Source: an uncultured Prevotella sp.
GTDB lineage: Bacteria > Bacteroidota > Bacteroidia > Bacteroidales > Bacteroidaceae
Length of the DNA stretch: 64,000 bases
NCBI GenBank assembly: GCA_905235835.1
Contig: CAJONQ010000006.1
Span: forward strand, 1-64,000
Direction: 5' to 3'
The notes under the pieces are model-generated. The model did no database searches. It had not been told where the DNA came from and saw nothing but the letters and a program-made list of their open reading frames with translations. Shown here piece after piece: positions 11,371-20,772 of this stretch. How positions within the stretch are numbered: position 1 is the stretch's first letter; the number at the start of each line of letters is the position of its first letter. The position numbers and the translations under genes were made by a program.

Positions 11371-11561
11371 AGGCAAAAACGCCTTTCCTTGTCACCGTTG
11401 CCACTACGTTGTTACCTACAATCCCTTGATAATCAAATAGTTTTGCAAGGCGGCAACGGTGGCAAGGGTTAAAAAAATTACATGTAGGGAAAAACGGAAC
11501 TCTGAATGCTCCACTTTAATGTCTAAACATTTTGTAAAATGGGAAAAAAAGTGTACTTTTG
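11371..11561 (+). repeat. Hairpin-plus-promoter element, copy A
   Basis: The left arm CCTTGTCACCGTTGCCAC (from 11387) pairs imperfectly with GGCGGCAACGGTGGCAAGGG (11450-11468). The tip carries TTGATAATCAA. Next come a conserved TTACATGTAGGG and then a promoter. The order, spacing and most bases match 44991-45182, including the 19-base promoter spacer. Confidence 0.75.
11531..11561 (+). promoter_or_regulatory. Bacteroidetes-type promoter for the phosphatase gene
   Basis: TTTG at 11531-11534 and TACTTTTG at 11554-11561 are separated by 19 bases, which is the -33/-7 arrangement of the Bacteroidetes primary sigma factor. The gene start follows 30 bases downstream. Confidence 0.75.
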
Positions 11562-11590
11562 CAGCAGGCAGAATTAAACAAAAGATAATT

Positions 11591-13645
11591 ATGACTAAAA
11601 GGTATGATTTCTATTTACTGGCATTACTACTGGTATTCTTGACAGGATGAAGTAATACAGACCGTCAAGAGCAACGTAGACAAGCAGAAGATATGGTCTA
11701 TGCTGCCTATAAAGCCAAAGATTATCCTCGTATCATCACACTTGCAGATAGTTTCAAGACTAATGGCGACTTCTCTGAAGGAAAAGCCTGCTATTGGTTA
11801 GGGTACGCCCACGACCGAATGATGCAGAAACGGATGGCAGAACTATACTGGAGAACGGGTATTACTGCAGTAAGGAATTCTACTGAAGAAGAGGATGTGA
11901 GGGTCTACGCTGGCATCTGCAACCGTCTGACGGGCTTATTGAGCACAAAGGGTGAGTATGAGGCAGCCCTCAAAGTGGCAGTACCTGCCGTTGAACGACT
12001 GAGAAGTCTGAAATGCGACACTACCAGTGAGTTCACGAATATGCTTATTTACATCGGCTGCTGTCAGTGCCGCTACGGATTAGACGAGAATAAAGCCAAC
12101 GAAAGACTTGAAGAGGGTTATCGTGCCCATCTTGACAATATCAAGAAACATCCCCATGCAGTTAGTTATCGAGATGCCATCATCGGTGTCATCAATATCT
12201 GTTATACTTTTCTGGAGTTAAATGACTATGAGAAGGCTATCCAATGGCTTGACAAATTTGCCAAGCTGATAGACGAATATGAAAAGCAAAAAGACGCAAA
12301 GACAGACTTTGCAGATAAGCAATGGGCACGCTACCATATCTATCGTGCCAGAGCCTTAATGGGTTTGGGACGTAAGGAAGAAGCTGCTGATGCCTACAGA
12401 AAATTCTATAATAATACAGCATTCTTCCGAACGGCAGAGGGTAAGGAACTGGCAAGTGACTATCTACAGCTGGCAGGGTTATGGAAAGAAGCTGCTGACA
12501 ATTTCAACAGCATGGAGACACTGACGAAGGAATATGGCACTGACTATTCGCTGGAGAACATACAGAAGATGCTCATCAAGAAATATGACATCAACAAAAA
12601 GGCTGGACTGATAGACTCTGCCCGTGCTGTCAGTATGGAAATTGTCGAGCATCTTGACTCTGCCATCACACTTGCACGTCTTGTAGAAGTCCAAGAAGGT
12701 GCGGCTGTCCATCAAAAAGAATTAGAGATAACCGCTGAGAACGAACACTATCTACACCAACAGCAGATAGGACGATTGCTTGTCATGACAGCATTCATCG
12801 TCTGCCTCATCATTTACATCTTCTGGCGCCATCGTATACAAAACCGTTTAAAGAAAGCTCATAGTGAGTTGATGGCTGCTTACGACCAACTCGAGAAGAC
12901 CACCACCATCAAGGAGCGCATGGAAAGTGAGCTGCGAATTGCAAGCGACATACAGATGTCTATGATACCTAATATATTCCCTCAAAAGGAGGGGCTTGAC
13001 ATGTATGCCTCCATGACAACAGCCAAGGAGGTAGGTGGAGACCTCTACAACTATCTCTTGAAAGACGATAAACTATACTTCTGCATTGGAGATGTCAGTG
13101 GCAAGGGAGTGCCCGCCTCGCTCTTCATGACCATCGCAACTCGTGGATTCCGTACGCTTGCCATGATGGGGAAGAGCCCTGCAGAAATAGCCACTCGTAT
13201 GAACATTGAATTATCAGAGAACAACGAGGCTGGTATGTTTGTCACCATGTTCATTTGTATGTACGATATGAAACTCGGACGATTGGAATATTGTAATGCC
13301 GGACACAACCCACCCGTTATTGGCAATGCTGACGGATATTTTTCTCTCCTCGATGTAGAAGAGACTAATGCGCCCATCGGACTATGGCAGGAATTGGAGT
13401 ATAAAGGTGAAGCCATTGATTTCTTCCATGAGCGCCTCATATTATTATACACGGATGGTCTCAACGAAGCAGAGAACCTGCAACAGGAACAATATGGTGA
13501 GGACCGCATCATAGAACAGATTACCTCACACTGTACGAGTAGTTCTCATGACATTGTCGAGGCTTTGAAGGCTGATGTCTATCAATTCCGTCATGGAGCA
13601 GAACAAAACGACGACCTCACCATGCTCGCCTTCCGCTTTGCTTAA
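11591..13645 (+). pseudogene. TPR sensor-SpoIIE/PP2C phosphatase with in-frame UGA at the lipobox
   Basis: Read from the ATG at 11591, the frame gives a 19-residue hydrophobic leader ending LLVFLTG, then UGA at 11648-11650, then SNTDRQEQ and an uninterrupted protein to 13645. The UGA falls where a lipoprotein Cys (LTG-C) belongs and is one base from TGC or TGT. Restored, the protein has about 684 residues: a TPR-rich sensor, a membrane helix near 395-412, a short coiled coil and a SpoIIE/RsbU phosphatase domain with GDVSGKG (~500), YTDGLNEA (~620) and NDDLTML (~672). Initiation at the internal ATG (11693) would give 650 residues without a leader, leaving the sensor unexported. The family dephosphorylates anti-sigma antagonists or other phospho-proteins. 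It may be a recent nonsense mutation or a sequencing error. Confidence 0.75.
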
Positions 13646-13695
13646 CTGTTTCCCACTGACTATCTTCTTGATGTCATTGAGTTTGTTAAGTGCAA

Positions 13696-15255
13696 TCAGT
13701 TGAAGTAGACGTACAGCCCGATCATCACGACAGCCAAGGCAATCCAGAGCCCAACGGCAAGTTTCGACTGGCTCTCATGAATGGGAGCCGGTATTTTGTA
13801 TTCTGTCTTGTTTTTGTCGGTGAGGGAAATGATGACCATGGCAATAACAAGGATGACAAACAGTTCAAATGACAATAGCATGAAGTGGGGCCAAGGGAAC
13901 TGGAGCCATTCGGGTGGCCACAGATAAAGGATGCCCACAATCAGACAGAATGCGGTGCCTGCTGTCAAGGCAAAGTTGGCGGCACGGGTCGTCGTACGTT
14001 TCCAGAAGATACCTAAGAGGAATACGGCAGCCATAGGAGGAGCGATGAAGCCAAGGACACTTTGGAAGACATTGAAGAGGTTGAGTCCCTTGATAGCGTC
14101 AATGGCTATGGTGAGGACGATGGCAAGGACAGCACCGATGATGGTGACTAAACGTCCTACCAGGTTAATCTCCCATTGTGGGGCACCAGGTTTGAAGTTC
14201 TTGACATACACGTCCATGGTAAAGACGGTACTTAAAGCATTTAACGCAGAGCCGATGGTGGATACCAGACAGGCCGTCAAGACGGCGAATACCAAACCTA
14301 CCATACCGACAGGGAAGAGGTTCTCCACCATCGTCAGATATGCCTCGTCAGGATTCTTCAGTGATGGGAAGAGGGCGAAGCAGATGATACCAGGTAGGAT
14401 ATACAGGGCGACATCCAAAATCTTCAGCCATCCTGTGAAGTTGGTACCCAATTGTCCCTCACGAAGGTTCTTGGCGGCGAGGACTGGTTGTACCATACTT
14501 TGGTCGGTACACCAGAACCATACTCCCATGACGGGATATCCTAACAGGATCGGTAGCCATGGGAATGCCTCATCGGTATTAGGTTTGAACATCACCCAAT
14601 AGTCTGCCGGCACCTTAGCGGCAAGTGCCGATACTCCCCCTACACGGTCGAGACCGACGATGACCAAGGTAAGAGACACAATAATTAATAATATCATCTG
14701 ATAGACATTGGTATAGGCGACAGCCTTCAATCCTCCTAACATCGTAAAGAAGGCTGAGATGATCAGCAATACCAGTGCCGACATCCACATGGGAATGTCA
14801 AAGACCTGCCGGATTAGGATACCACCGGCGAAGAGTGTCAAGGCAAGCCAGGAGATGATGACGGTGATAATGGTATACCATGCCAAAATGTTACGAGTAG
14901 ACTGTCCAAAACGGAGTCCCATAAATTCAGGCAGTGTACTGATGTTTGCACCAAGATAACGGGGAGCAAAGACAAAGGATAGCAAAGCGATAAATACGAA
15001 AGCATACCAAGCGTAGTTACCAGAAACGATACCCGTTGTGAATCCTGCGGAGGCGGAAGCAATCAGCATGGAGGGTCCTACATTCGTCCCCCACATGGAG
15101 AAACCGATATGGTACCAGCGTAGGGAGTGCTCTGCGAGGAATAGTGAGCCTTCCTTTTTCCTTTTGCTACTTGCCCATATACCGATGGCAAGCAGGACGA
15201 CAAAATAGATAGCGAGGATAATCCAGTCTAAGGATTGCATGTAATGTGTATTCAT
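13696..15255 (-). CDS. Sodium:solute symporter (SSS family, SGLT-like)
   Basis: The 519-residue protein has about 14 hydrophobic segments and SSS hallmarks such as FTMLGGLKAVAYT and SALNALSTVFTMDVY. This is the SGLT-type branch, which imports sugars with Na+. Its start overlaps the GH31 stop as ATGA, and GH31 overlaps the GH141-like gene, so all three form one operon. The coupled GH31 lacks a signal peptide, so the symporter probably brings in the GH31 substrate or a sugar freed in the periplasm. It converges with the phosphatase gene, leaving only 50 bases between stops. The substrate is not visible from sequence; a methylated xylose or a xylosyl-fucose is possible. Confidence 0.88.
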   Translation of the reverse strand: MNTHYMQSLDWIILAIYFVVLLAIGIWASSKRKKEGSLFLAEHSLRWYHIGFSMWGTNVGPSMLIASASAGFTTGIVSGNYAWYAFVFIALLSFVFAPRYLGANISTLPEFMGLRFGQSTRNILAWYTIITVIISWLALTLFAGGILIRQVFDIPMWMSALVLLIISAFFTMLGGLKAVAYTNVYQMILLIIVSLTLVIVGLDRVGGVSALAAKVPADYWVMFKPNTDEAFPWLPILLGYPVMGVWFWCTDQSMVQPVLAAKNLREGQLGTNFTGWLKILDVALYILPGIICFALFPSLKNPDEAYLTMVENLFPVGMVGLVFAVLTACLVSTIGSALNALSTVFTMDVYVKNFKPGAPQWEINLVGRLVTIIGAVLAIVLTIAIDAIKGLNLFNVFQSVLGFIAPPMAAVFLLGIFWKRTTTRAANFALTAGTAFCLIVGILYLWPPEWLQFPWPHFMLLSFELFVILVIAMVIISLTDKNKTEYKIPAPIHESQSKLAVGLWIALAVVMIGLYVYFN

Positions 15256-17519
15256 AGTTCAATGCCTTTATAGTCGTGTGTGATTTTAATATATGTAGAT
15301 TCAGAGAGATTCATGTCGTCAGTGGAGTCGACATCATGAGGATACATCTTGATTTGAGTGTCAGGACGTACAAAGATGGGCATCTGGTCAAGGGGAACCT
15401 CTACGTTGTAATACCAACGACCGCCCTCCATCCGCTCACCAGTCAGGAAGTTGACCCATTGTCCTTCTGGCAGATAAATATCCCGATGATGGTCTGCTTT
15501 CATAACAGGACATACCAGGAACTCATTACCAAAGTAATACTCGTCATCGATATGCCATACCTGTCGGTCGTTGGGATGATGGATGAGCAGTGCCTGCACG
15601 ATGGGAAGACCACTCTTGCAAGCCAGTTCTGATTGCTCTATGATATATGGTATCAGCCGATAACGGAGCTTCCACCAGCGTTTGATGATCGGAGCAATCT
15701 TAGGGTAGTGCCATGGCTCCCGTTTACAGGTACCATGATAACGCATATGGGAAGTGAATACCCCGAATTGTGTCCAGCGAACATATACCTGTTCATCGAG
15801 TGGGGAATTCATGAAGTCAGGAGTGGAATGGAAGCCTGGTACGTCATGACTCCAGAAAGCAAAGCCGGAGAGCCCTAAGTGAAGTCCACCTTTCAGGGAA
15901 CCTGCTAATCCAGCCCATGAACTCTCACTATCACCTCCCCAATGAAGAGGATAACGCTGGCATCCAGCCCATCCTGCCCGTGCCCATATGATACCATCAC
16001 CAGTGACCTCACGGGTTACCTCGTAAGCGGCTTTCTGGTAGAGCAACGCATAAATATTATTCAGACGCTCTGGTGTCGAGGCATGATACTGGTGGTCCAT
16101 GTGGATGTTCTCTCCAAAGTCGGTCTTGATACATTTAACACCCATGTCAAGCAAGGGCTTTAGTAAGTTGTACTTATACCACTCCGTTGCTTTGGGATAG
16201 GTGAAATCAATGGTTCCCGCATAATCGAGGGTAGAGAAATTGGAGGAAGAGGTCTCAGAGGTGAGAGGAGAGAGGTGAGAGGTGAGAGATATATAGTGGT
16301 TCTTCTTTGCCTCCTCTAACTGCTCTGCTCCTCGTGCGACATATGGCAATTGCCATAATGACACCTTGAAACCTTGGTCTATTAGTCGGCTGATGAAAGC
16401 CTTGGGGTCAGGGAAACGCTCAGGGTTGAATTTCCATTCACAGAGCCAGTCGGTACGGAACCATCCCGTATCCAAATGGATGACATCACAAGGGTAGTGT
16501 TCTTTTCGCAGACGGTTGCAGATATCCTGCACCTCATCAGCGGAGAAATAGGTCATGCGACTCATCCAGATACCAAAACTCCAGAGTGGGGGCATGGCAG
16601 GAAAACCAGTCAGCATGCGGTATTCCTTGAGAATCTCCTCTGGTGTCTGACCGCCAAGCAGGAAGACATCAAGGGTAGCATGGTCACAAAGGAACTGCAC
16701 ACTTCGGCTGCTATGGTCGGCAAGTGACAACTTACAGTAATCGGAGGTATGGAAGAAGACACCATACATCCGACTGGAGAGATAAAATGGGATATTCTTA
16801 TAGCAGCGACGGTTGTTGACACCTTGTCCGTCCTGGTTCTTCAATTGGAATGTCTGTCCGCTCAAATCCATCTTACGGAAACGCTCACCTGTCCCCACAA
16901 AATGCTCATCAGCCTCACATTTGAAAGAGATGGTGGCACGTTCATATTTCGGGGCTGCGACGGGATCGCAGCAGACAGAACAGAAGCCTAAGGGCAGTGC
17001 GTCATAGCGGGGTGGGGAGAAATGATCGTCACTCAGAGCGATGGGCTTTGTGGTGTCACCGTCAGGATAGAACGTGATAAACGGGGCTGGTTGCGGTGCA
17101 GGCAGCAGGTCGCTCCAAGGGTCGAGGCATGGCTCGCTGAGGTTAATGGTCGCCAGTTTCGTTCCGTCTGTTGCGATGATATCGCAACCCACATAACGCA
17201 AAGGCTTCCGCTTCACCTCTGGTGCCATGAGTAGCATGTCATCATTATCCGTCATCTTATCATCGGTCATCGTGGTAAACAGACGGATGATATGAGGCTC
17301 ATAAGCACGGATAACCAGGTCATAACTCAGTTGCTCTGCATCAGTATCTGGTGCCATGTCCTCTTGGTTTTTCTGTCGCTGATAAGGAATCGTCACGACA
17401 ATATCTCCGTCTCGCTCCACGATCTTCGTAGGTGCATAGGCTTTCCATAAAGCTTCGTCCCTTTGCAGTGTCGGGTCGAAGTCCATGAAGTCAAAAAGAT
17501 GGTAGTTGGTTTGTTTCAT
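15252..17519 (-). CDS. GH31 glycosidase, probable cytoplasmic alpha-xylosidase
   Basis: The 755-residue protein starts MKQTNYHLFDF with no signal peptide, so it is probably cytoplasmic. It has a GH31 beta-sandwich front, then a barrel with the nucleophile Asp in KTDFGE (~466) and the acid Asp in WGGDSESSW (~529). Many GH31 enzymes with this layout are alpha-xylosidases. RG-II chain A carries 2-O-methyl-alpha-D-xylose on fucose, so an alpha-xylosidase for that cap fits the neighbours. Bases 16247-16290 encode an extra loop (SLTSHLSPLTSETS) made of the same repeat word seen at 38-70; closely related GH31 proteins should lack it. It overlaps both operon neighbours by ATGA. Confidence 0.87.
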   Translation of the reverse strand: MKQTNYHLFDFMDFDPTLQRDEALWKAYAPTKIVERDGDIVVTIPYQRQKNQEDMAPDTDAEQLSYDLVIRAYEPHIIRLFTTMTDDKMTDNDDMLLMAPEVKRKPLRYVGCDIIATDGTKLATINLSEPCLDPWSDLLPAPQPAPFITFYPDGDTTKPIALSDDHFSPPRYDALPLGFCSVCCDPVAAPKYERATISFKCEADEHFVGTGERFRKMDLSGQTFQLKNQDGQGVNNRRCYKNIPFYLSSRMYGVFFHTSDYCKLSLADHSSRSVQFLCDHATLDVFLLGGQTPEEILKEYRMLTGFPAMPPLWSFGIWMSRMTYFSADEVQDICNRLRKEHYPCDVIHLDTGWFRTDWLCEWKFNPERFPDPKAFISRLIDQGFKVSLWQLPYVARGAEQLEEAKKNHYISLTSHLSPLTSETSSSNFSTLDYAGTIDFTYPKATEWYKYNLLKPLLDMGVKCIKTDFGENIHMDHQYHASTPERLNNIYALLYQKAAYEVTREVTGDGIIWARAGWAGCQRYPLHWGGDSESSWAGLAGSLKGGLHLGLSGFAFWSHDVPGFHSTPDFMNSPLDEQVYVRWTQFGVFTSHMRYHGTCKREPWHYPKIAPIIKRWWKLRYRLIPYIIEQSELACKSGLPIVQALLIHHPNDRQVWHIDDEYYFGNEFLVCPVMKADHHRDIYLPEGQWVNFLTGERMEGGRWYYNVEVPLDQMPIFVRPDTQIKMYPHDVDSTDDMNLSESTYIKITHDYKGIEL
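16247..16290. repeat. In-frame AGAGGTGAG-word repeat in GH31
   Basis: Five imperfect copies of GAGGTGAGA or its variants lie in tandem within an otherwise conserved barrel gene. They are the reverse complement of the word at 38-70. Confidence 0.75.
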
Positions 17520-19021
17520 TGTTTGAATATAAGGTTAGGACCAGGATGGTTATCGCCTATCTCATCACGTCGGATGGGACGACCTTCGGTCTTATTGTTT
17601 TCTATGGTAAACCCGTCAGTCCGTGCGTCGAGGTAGATGCAGAACCCACGGTAGTTGGTAGCGTATGGGGCAGGGAAAGGCTGTGCTATCTCATTGTCCC
17701 TGATACTGGAATGCGGTTGGTTGGACAGCGTGTAGATGCCCCCTGCGTCATAGAGTTGGTGGGCATAGTCACTTATCTTGTTTTTGATGATATGATTGTT
17801 CCGCATACCAGTGTCAAGAGGTGTCCATCCCCAACCGATGCAGATACCGCTGTAATTGGTATGGGTGACCCAATTCTCGCTGATGGTGCAGTCTTGGACA
17901 TACCCAAAACCAATGGCGACAGCCCCCCAGTCCTCTTCACTGCACCAGAAGAAGTTATTGCCATATACCTTGATATTCTTGCAACGTTCGGCAAGATGAG
18001 TATAAGGACGGTGCACCTCCATCGGACTCTCCGCAAAAGAACCTGCCATGACAGCAGTGCCACCGATATGCTCAAATCCACACCCAGTAACGGTACAGTC
18101 ACTGACATGATCTACAAAGTCAAGGGCGGTGGCTGCGAGATGATGGAAAAGAATACCGTCGAAATGAACATGATGGGCATTCCTGACAGTGACGGCACTG
18201 ACAGGACGCTCCACCCAAGCCAGGTTCTCCAATCCGTCATCCCATGGCAATCCTGGGTTCTCTTTCAGTTTATAGGCGTCAAGAAGAGGAAAACCACCTT
18301 GCAGGGTGACATGTCCTTTATGCAAAGGGCGGTTCCAGCAGGTATTCTCTATAGTGAGATCTTTAAAATTGACGTAGTCCGCACCGTCAACAATCACTAA
18401 TTGCTCAATACCGTCACGCTGTTCTGTCGTTCGCAATAGGAAACTGCTATTGCCTCGCTCACCTCCAATGACAGGTTGTGGCCATGGATGCTCAAATTCC
18501 AGGCGGCTCTCTGGCTCCATGAAGGAGACGATGGTCTTGTCGCCTTTCACTTGCATGTCCTTGACACGAAGGATGGCGATTGCCCAGCGCTGGTGAACCA
18601 CCATTTCAAGATTCTTTGTTTCCAAAACCTCTTTCGGAGGAGTCGGGATGGTGATCGTCCTACCTGTCGTGTTGAAGTCGATCATGCGCTCCATCCCTTC
18701 TTTGGGGAAAAGCTGGATGTGTTGCTGTTTAATATCCCCACAGATGATAGTATGGGTATACTCCTCACCACGAATCAGGAGTGGTGAGTCTTCCGTACCA
18801 CTATCCTCAGGGCGTAGGAACAAAGGCTCGTTCATGTAGTATCGTCCTTTCTTTAAGGTAATCGTGATACCTCCTTGGCATTGCGGATTATTGGTACGTC
18901 GCCATTCACGTGCTTTCCGTAAAGCCTCGTGCAGACTTTCACCAGGGTTTACGACAATCTCACCTGCATGGGATAGATGGGCGACTAATATCAGAAGTAT
19001 AGCGGTTAGCAAATGTTTCAT
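17516..19021 (-). CDS. GH141-like parallel beta-helix enzyme
   Basis: This is a 501-residue secreted protein with a signal peptide ending near SHA. It is a right-handed parallel beta-helix with repeated short turns. The core shared with the second copy at 53052-54779 includes EEDWGAVAIGFGY, NYSGICIGWGW and YDAGGIYTL. GH141 includes an alpha-L-fucosidase acting on RG-II chain A. Here it heads an operon with GH31 and a symporter, which fits a fucose/2-O-methyl-xylose branch: one enzyme frees the fucoside outside and the others handle the disaccharide inside. It is shorter than its paralogue (575 residues), so it may have a different linkage preference. Confidence 0.78.
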   Translation of the reverse strand: MKHLLTAILLILVAHLSHAGEIVVNPGESLHEALRKAREWRRTNNPQCQGGITITLKKGRYYMNEPLFLRPEDSGTEDSPLLIRGEEYTHTIICGDIKQQHIQLFPKEGMERMIDFNTTGRTITIPTPPKEVLETKNLEMVVHQRWAIAILRVKDMQVKGDKTIVSFMEPESRLEFEHPWPQPVIGGERGNSSFLLRTTEQRDGIEQLVIVDGADYVNFKDLTIENTCWNRPLHKGHVTLQGGFPLLDAYKLKENPGLPWDDGLENLAWVERPVSAVTVRNAHHVHFDGILFHHLAATALDFVDHVSDCTVTGCGFEHIGGTAVMAGSFAESPMEVHRPYTHLAERCKNIKVYGNNFFWCSEEDWGAVAIGFGYVQDCTISENWVTHTNYSGICIGWGWTPLDTGMRNNHIIKNKISDYAHQLYDAGGIYTLSNQPHSSIRDNEIAQPFPAPYATNYRGFCIYLDARTDGFTIENNKTEGRPIRRDEIGDNHPGPNLIFKQ

Positions 19022-19114
19022 ATTCTAAAGACGTGAAAAACCCTGAAATGTCACCACTATGGATAGTGACAAAATGCATGTTTTTTCGTCTTTAATTAAA
19101 ATAAGGAGAAGCAG

Positions 19115-20122
19115 ATGAAGCAGAATATGAGACAATGGGTGGCTGATGTCATCCAACGGAAAGAGGTCACAGCATTGCCTGTGATGACCCATCCTGGTAT
19201 CGAGATGAATGGTAATACCGTGCGACAGGCTGTTAGCAACGGACGTGTCCATTATGAGGCTGTACAGACATTGACGAAACGTTATCCTACTGTCGCCGCT
19301 GCTACTATCATGGATTTGACGACTGAGGCAGAGGCTTTTGGTGCGGAGATAGCCTTCAGCGACATCGCTGTACCGGCGGTTGTAGGTCATAGTCTGTCCA
19401 ATGCGGAGGATATCAATAAGTTGGAGATACCTTCTCTCTCCCAAGGACGTATCCCTGCCTATCTGAAGGCAAACCTTCTTGCGGCACGTGCCATTACGGA
19501 TCGTCCTGTCTTTGCCGGATGTATAGGACCATATTCGTTAGCTGGTCGTCTTTATGACATGTCTGAGTTGATGATGCTGATTTATGAGAACCCTGATGCC
19601 GCACATCAACTTCTGAGTAAATGTACGATGTTTATCAAGAAATATTGTCAGGCATTGAAACAGACAGGGGTAGGGGGCGTGATGATGGCGGAGCCTGCCG
19701 CTGGATTATTGTCAGATGAGGACTGCAAGATTTTCTCTTCTGAGTATGTCCGTTATATTGTCGATCAGGTGCAGTCTGATGATTTCTTGGTGATTCTTCA
19801 TAACTGTGGTAATACGGGGCATTGTACAAAGGCGATGGTAAGCACAGGTGCTGCTGCTTATCATTTTGGTAATAAGTGCCTGATGGAAGAGGTCATCCGT
19901 GATGTGCCGCCTACGGCACTTGCCATGGGTAATATTGATCCTGTCTCTGTCTTTAAGGACGGTACTCCAGAACTGATGCGCAAGAAAGTGATTGACTTAT
20001 TGGAGAAGATGAGGGATTACCCTAACTTTGTACTTTCCAGTGGATGTGATACTCCTCCGCATACGCCACAAGCTAACGTAGATGCCTTCTTTGAGGCATT
20101 GGATGAGTTTAACAAACAATGA
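19115..20122 (+). CDS. URO-D-fold corrinoid methyltransferase (MtaA/CmuA-like) with zinc site
   Basis: The 335-residue soluble protein belongs to the uroporphyrinogen-decarboxylase superfamily, but it carries the zinc ligand pattern of the methyl-transferring branch: H229-x-C231 (LHNCGNTG) and C311 (SSGCDTPP). The substrate-binding N-terminal motif of true HemE is not seen. Family knowledge: MtaA, MtbA and CmuA move methyl groups between a corrinoid protein and a thiol bound to this zinc. Here it is followed with a 4-base overlap by a MetH-activation-like protein and faces the corrinoid fusion at 20755. Inference: it is a methyltransferase serving that corrinoid protein. The thiol (homocysteine or other) is unknown. 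It is divergent from GH141 across 93 bases. Confidence 0.8.
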   Translation: MKQNMRQWVADVIQRKEVTALPVMTHPGIEMNGNTVRQAVSNGRVHYEAVQTLTKRYPTVAAATIMDLTTEAEAFGAEIAFSDIAVPAVVGHSLSNAEDINKLEIPSLSQGRIPAYLKANLLAARAITDRPVFAGCIGPYSLAGRLYDMSELMMLIYENPDAAHQLLSKCTMFIKKYCQALKQTGVGGVMMAEPAAGLLSDEDCKIFSSEYVRYIVDQVQSDDFLVILHNCGNTGHCTKAMVSTGAAAYHFGNKCLMEEVIRDVPPTALAMGNIDPVSVFKDGTPELMRKKVIDLLEKMRDYPNFVLSSGCDTPPHTPQANVDAFFEALDEFNKQ

Positions 20123-20772
20123 CGGAGAAGACACTGACTTACGACCAGTTGGCAATAACCCTTGCTGATGTCTATGAGCAGATGGGGTACCATGGTGTGT
20201 CACCTGATGAGGCAACACAACGGGAGACAAACCTTATTATCGAGGAGGTTCGTCGGTGGTTACGTCCGCAATTCTGCTATCAGGTCGTCAAACAGCAGCC
20301 TGCCTTCGACATGGGTAAGATTATCCTGCGCCAACTGCGAGGCTCTGCGGCTTATGCTCTTTTTGTATGTACAAGTGGTACGGAGTATGAGGCATATCAG
20401 CAGCGACTCAAAGAACAAGGTGATATGGTACGTGTCTATATCGCTGATGCGCTCGGCTCTGTCATTGCAGAGCATTGTGCCGACCAGATGGAGGTTACGC
20501 TGCAAGAGAATATAGACAAATTGGGTTGGCGACATACCAACCGTTTCTCCCCCGGCTATTGTGGGTGGCATGTCTCCCAACAGCAATTACTCTTTCCTTT
20601 GTTTGAAGGACATACTTGTGGAGTCAGACTTACAGACTCTTCCCTGATGGTACCAATCAAGAGTGTCAGTGGTATCATCGGACTAGGTCCACAGGTCAAG
20701 TACATGGACTATACCTGTGGACTCTGTGATTTCCAACAGTGTTACAAGCGGAAGTTAAAGCTTCCCCAATAA
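20119..20772 (+). CDS. Vitamin B12-dependent methionine synthase activation-domain-like protein
   Basis: The product has 217 residues. It matches the stand-alone form of the MetH activation domain: R142-F-S-P-G-Y147 corresponds to the AdoMet-binding RxxPGY motif, and SVSGIIGLGP lies near 183-191. The tail holds C200-x2-C203-x4-C208. Family knowledge: the activation domain binds AdoMet and re-methylates cob(II)alamin after oxidation. The ATGA overlap with the upstream methyltransferase means co-expression. Its last 18 bases overlap the tail of the convergent corrinoid gene. Inference: it repairs the corrinoid of that protein. The Cys-rich tail may bind metal or an Fe-S cluster, but three Cys alone do not show which. 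Confidence 0.8.
   Translation: MTEKTLTYDQLAITLADVYEQMGYHGVSPDEATQRETNLIIEEVRRWLRPQFCYQVVKQQPAFDMGKIILRQLRGSAAYALFVCTSGTEYEAYQQRLKEQGDMVRVYIADALGSVIAEHCADQMEVTLQENIDKLGWRHTNRFSPGYCGWHVSQQQLLFPLFEGHTCGVRLTDSSLMVPIKSVSGIIGLGPQVKYMDYTCGLCDFQQCYKRKLKLPQ

Larger units (their letters stand above)
11038..11590. other. Repeat-rich intergenic region
   Basis: About 550 bases without a convincing gene. In order it holds two GGTACCTTC words (11110-11138), a cluster of TTCC...GGAA palindromes (11146-11275), a 190-base hairpin element also found at 44991-45182, and a Bacteroidetes promoter. A 62-codon open frame at 11042 crosses the palindromes and has no protein character, so I do not call it. Confidence 0.7.

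Noticed and set aside
11648..11650. Selenocysteine at the in-frame UGA
   Set aside because: The bases just downstream show no convincing SECIS-like hairpin, and a lipobox needs a modifiable cysteine; mutation or read error is simpler.
19050..19075. Operator-like palindrome CACTATGGATAGTG between the divergent GH141 and methyltransferase genes
   Set aside because: Only six pairs with an uneven flank; too short to call without comparative support.
19115..20122. Heme-biosynthesis uroporphyrinogen decarboxylase (HemE)
   Set aside because: No HemE N-terminal substrate motif, a clear H-x-C...C zinc site, and a setting with corrinoid proteins; it belongs to the methyltransferase branch.
20755..20772. 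18-base tail-to-tail overlap of the activation-like and corrinoid genes as a regulatory device
   Set aside because: Short convergent overlaps are common in compact gene clusters; nothing else suggests antisense control.
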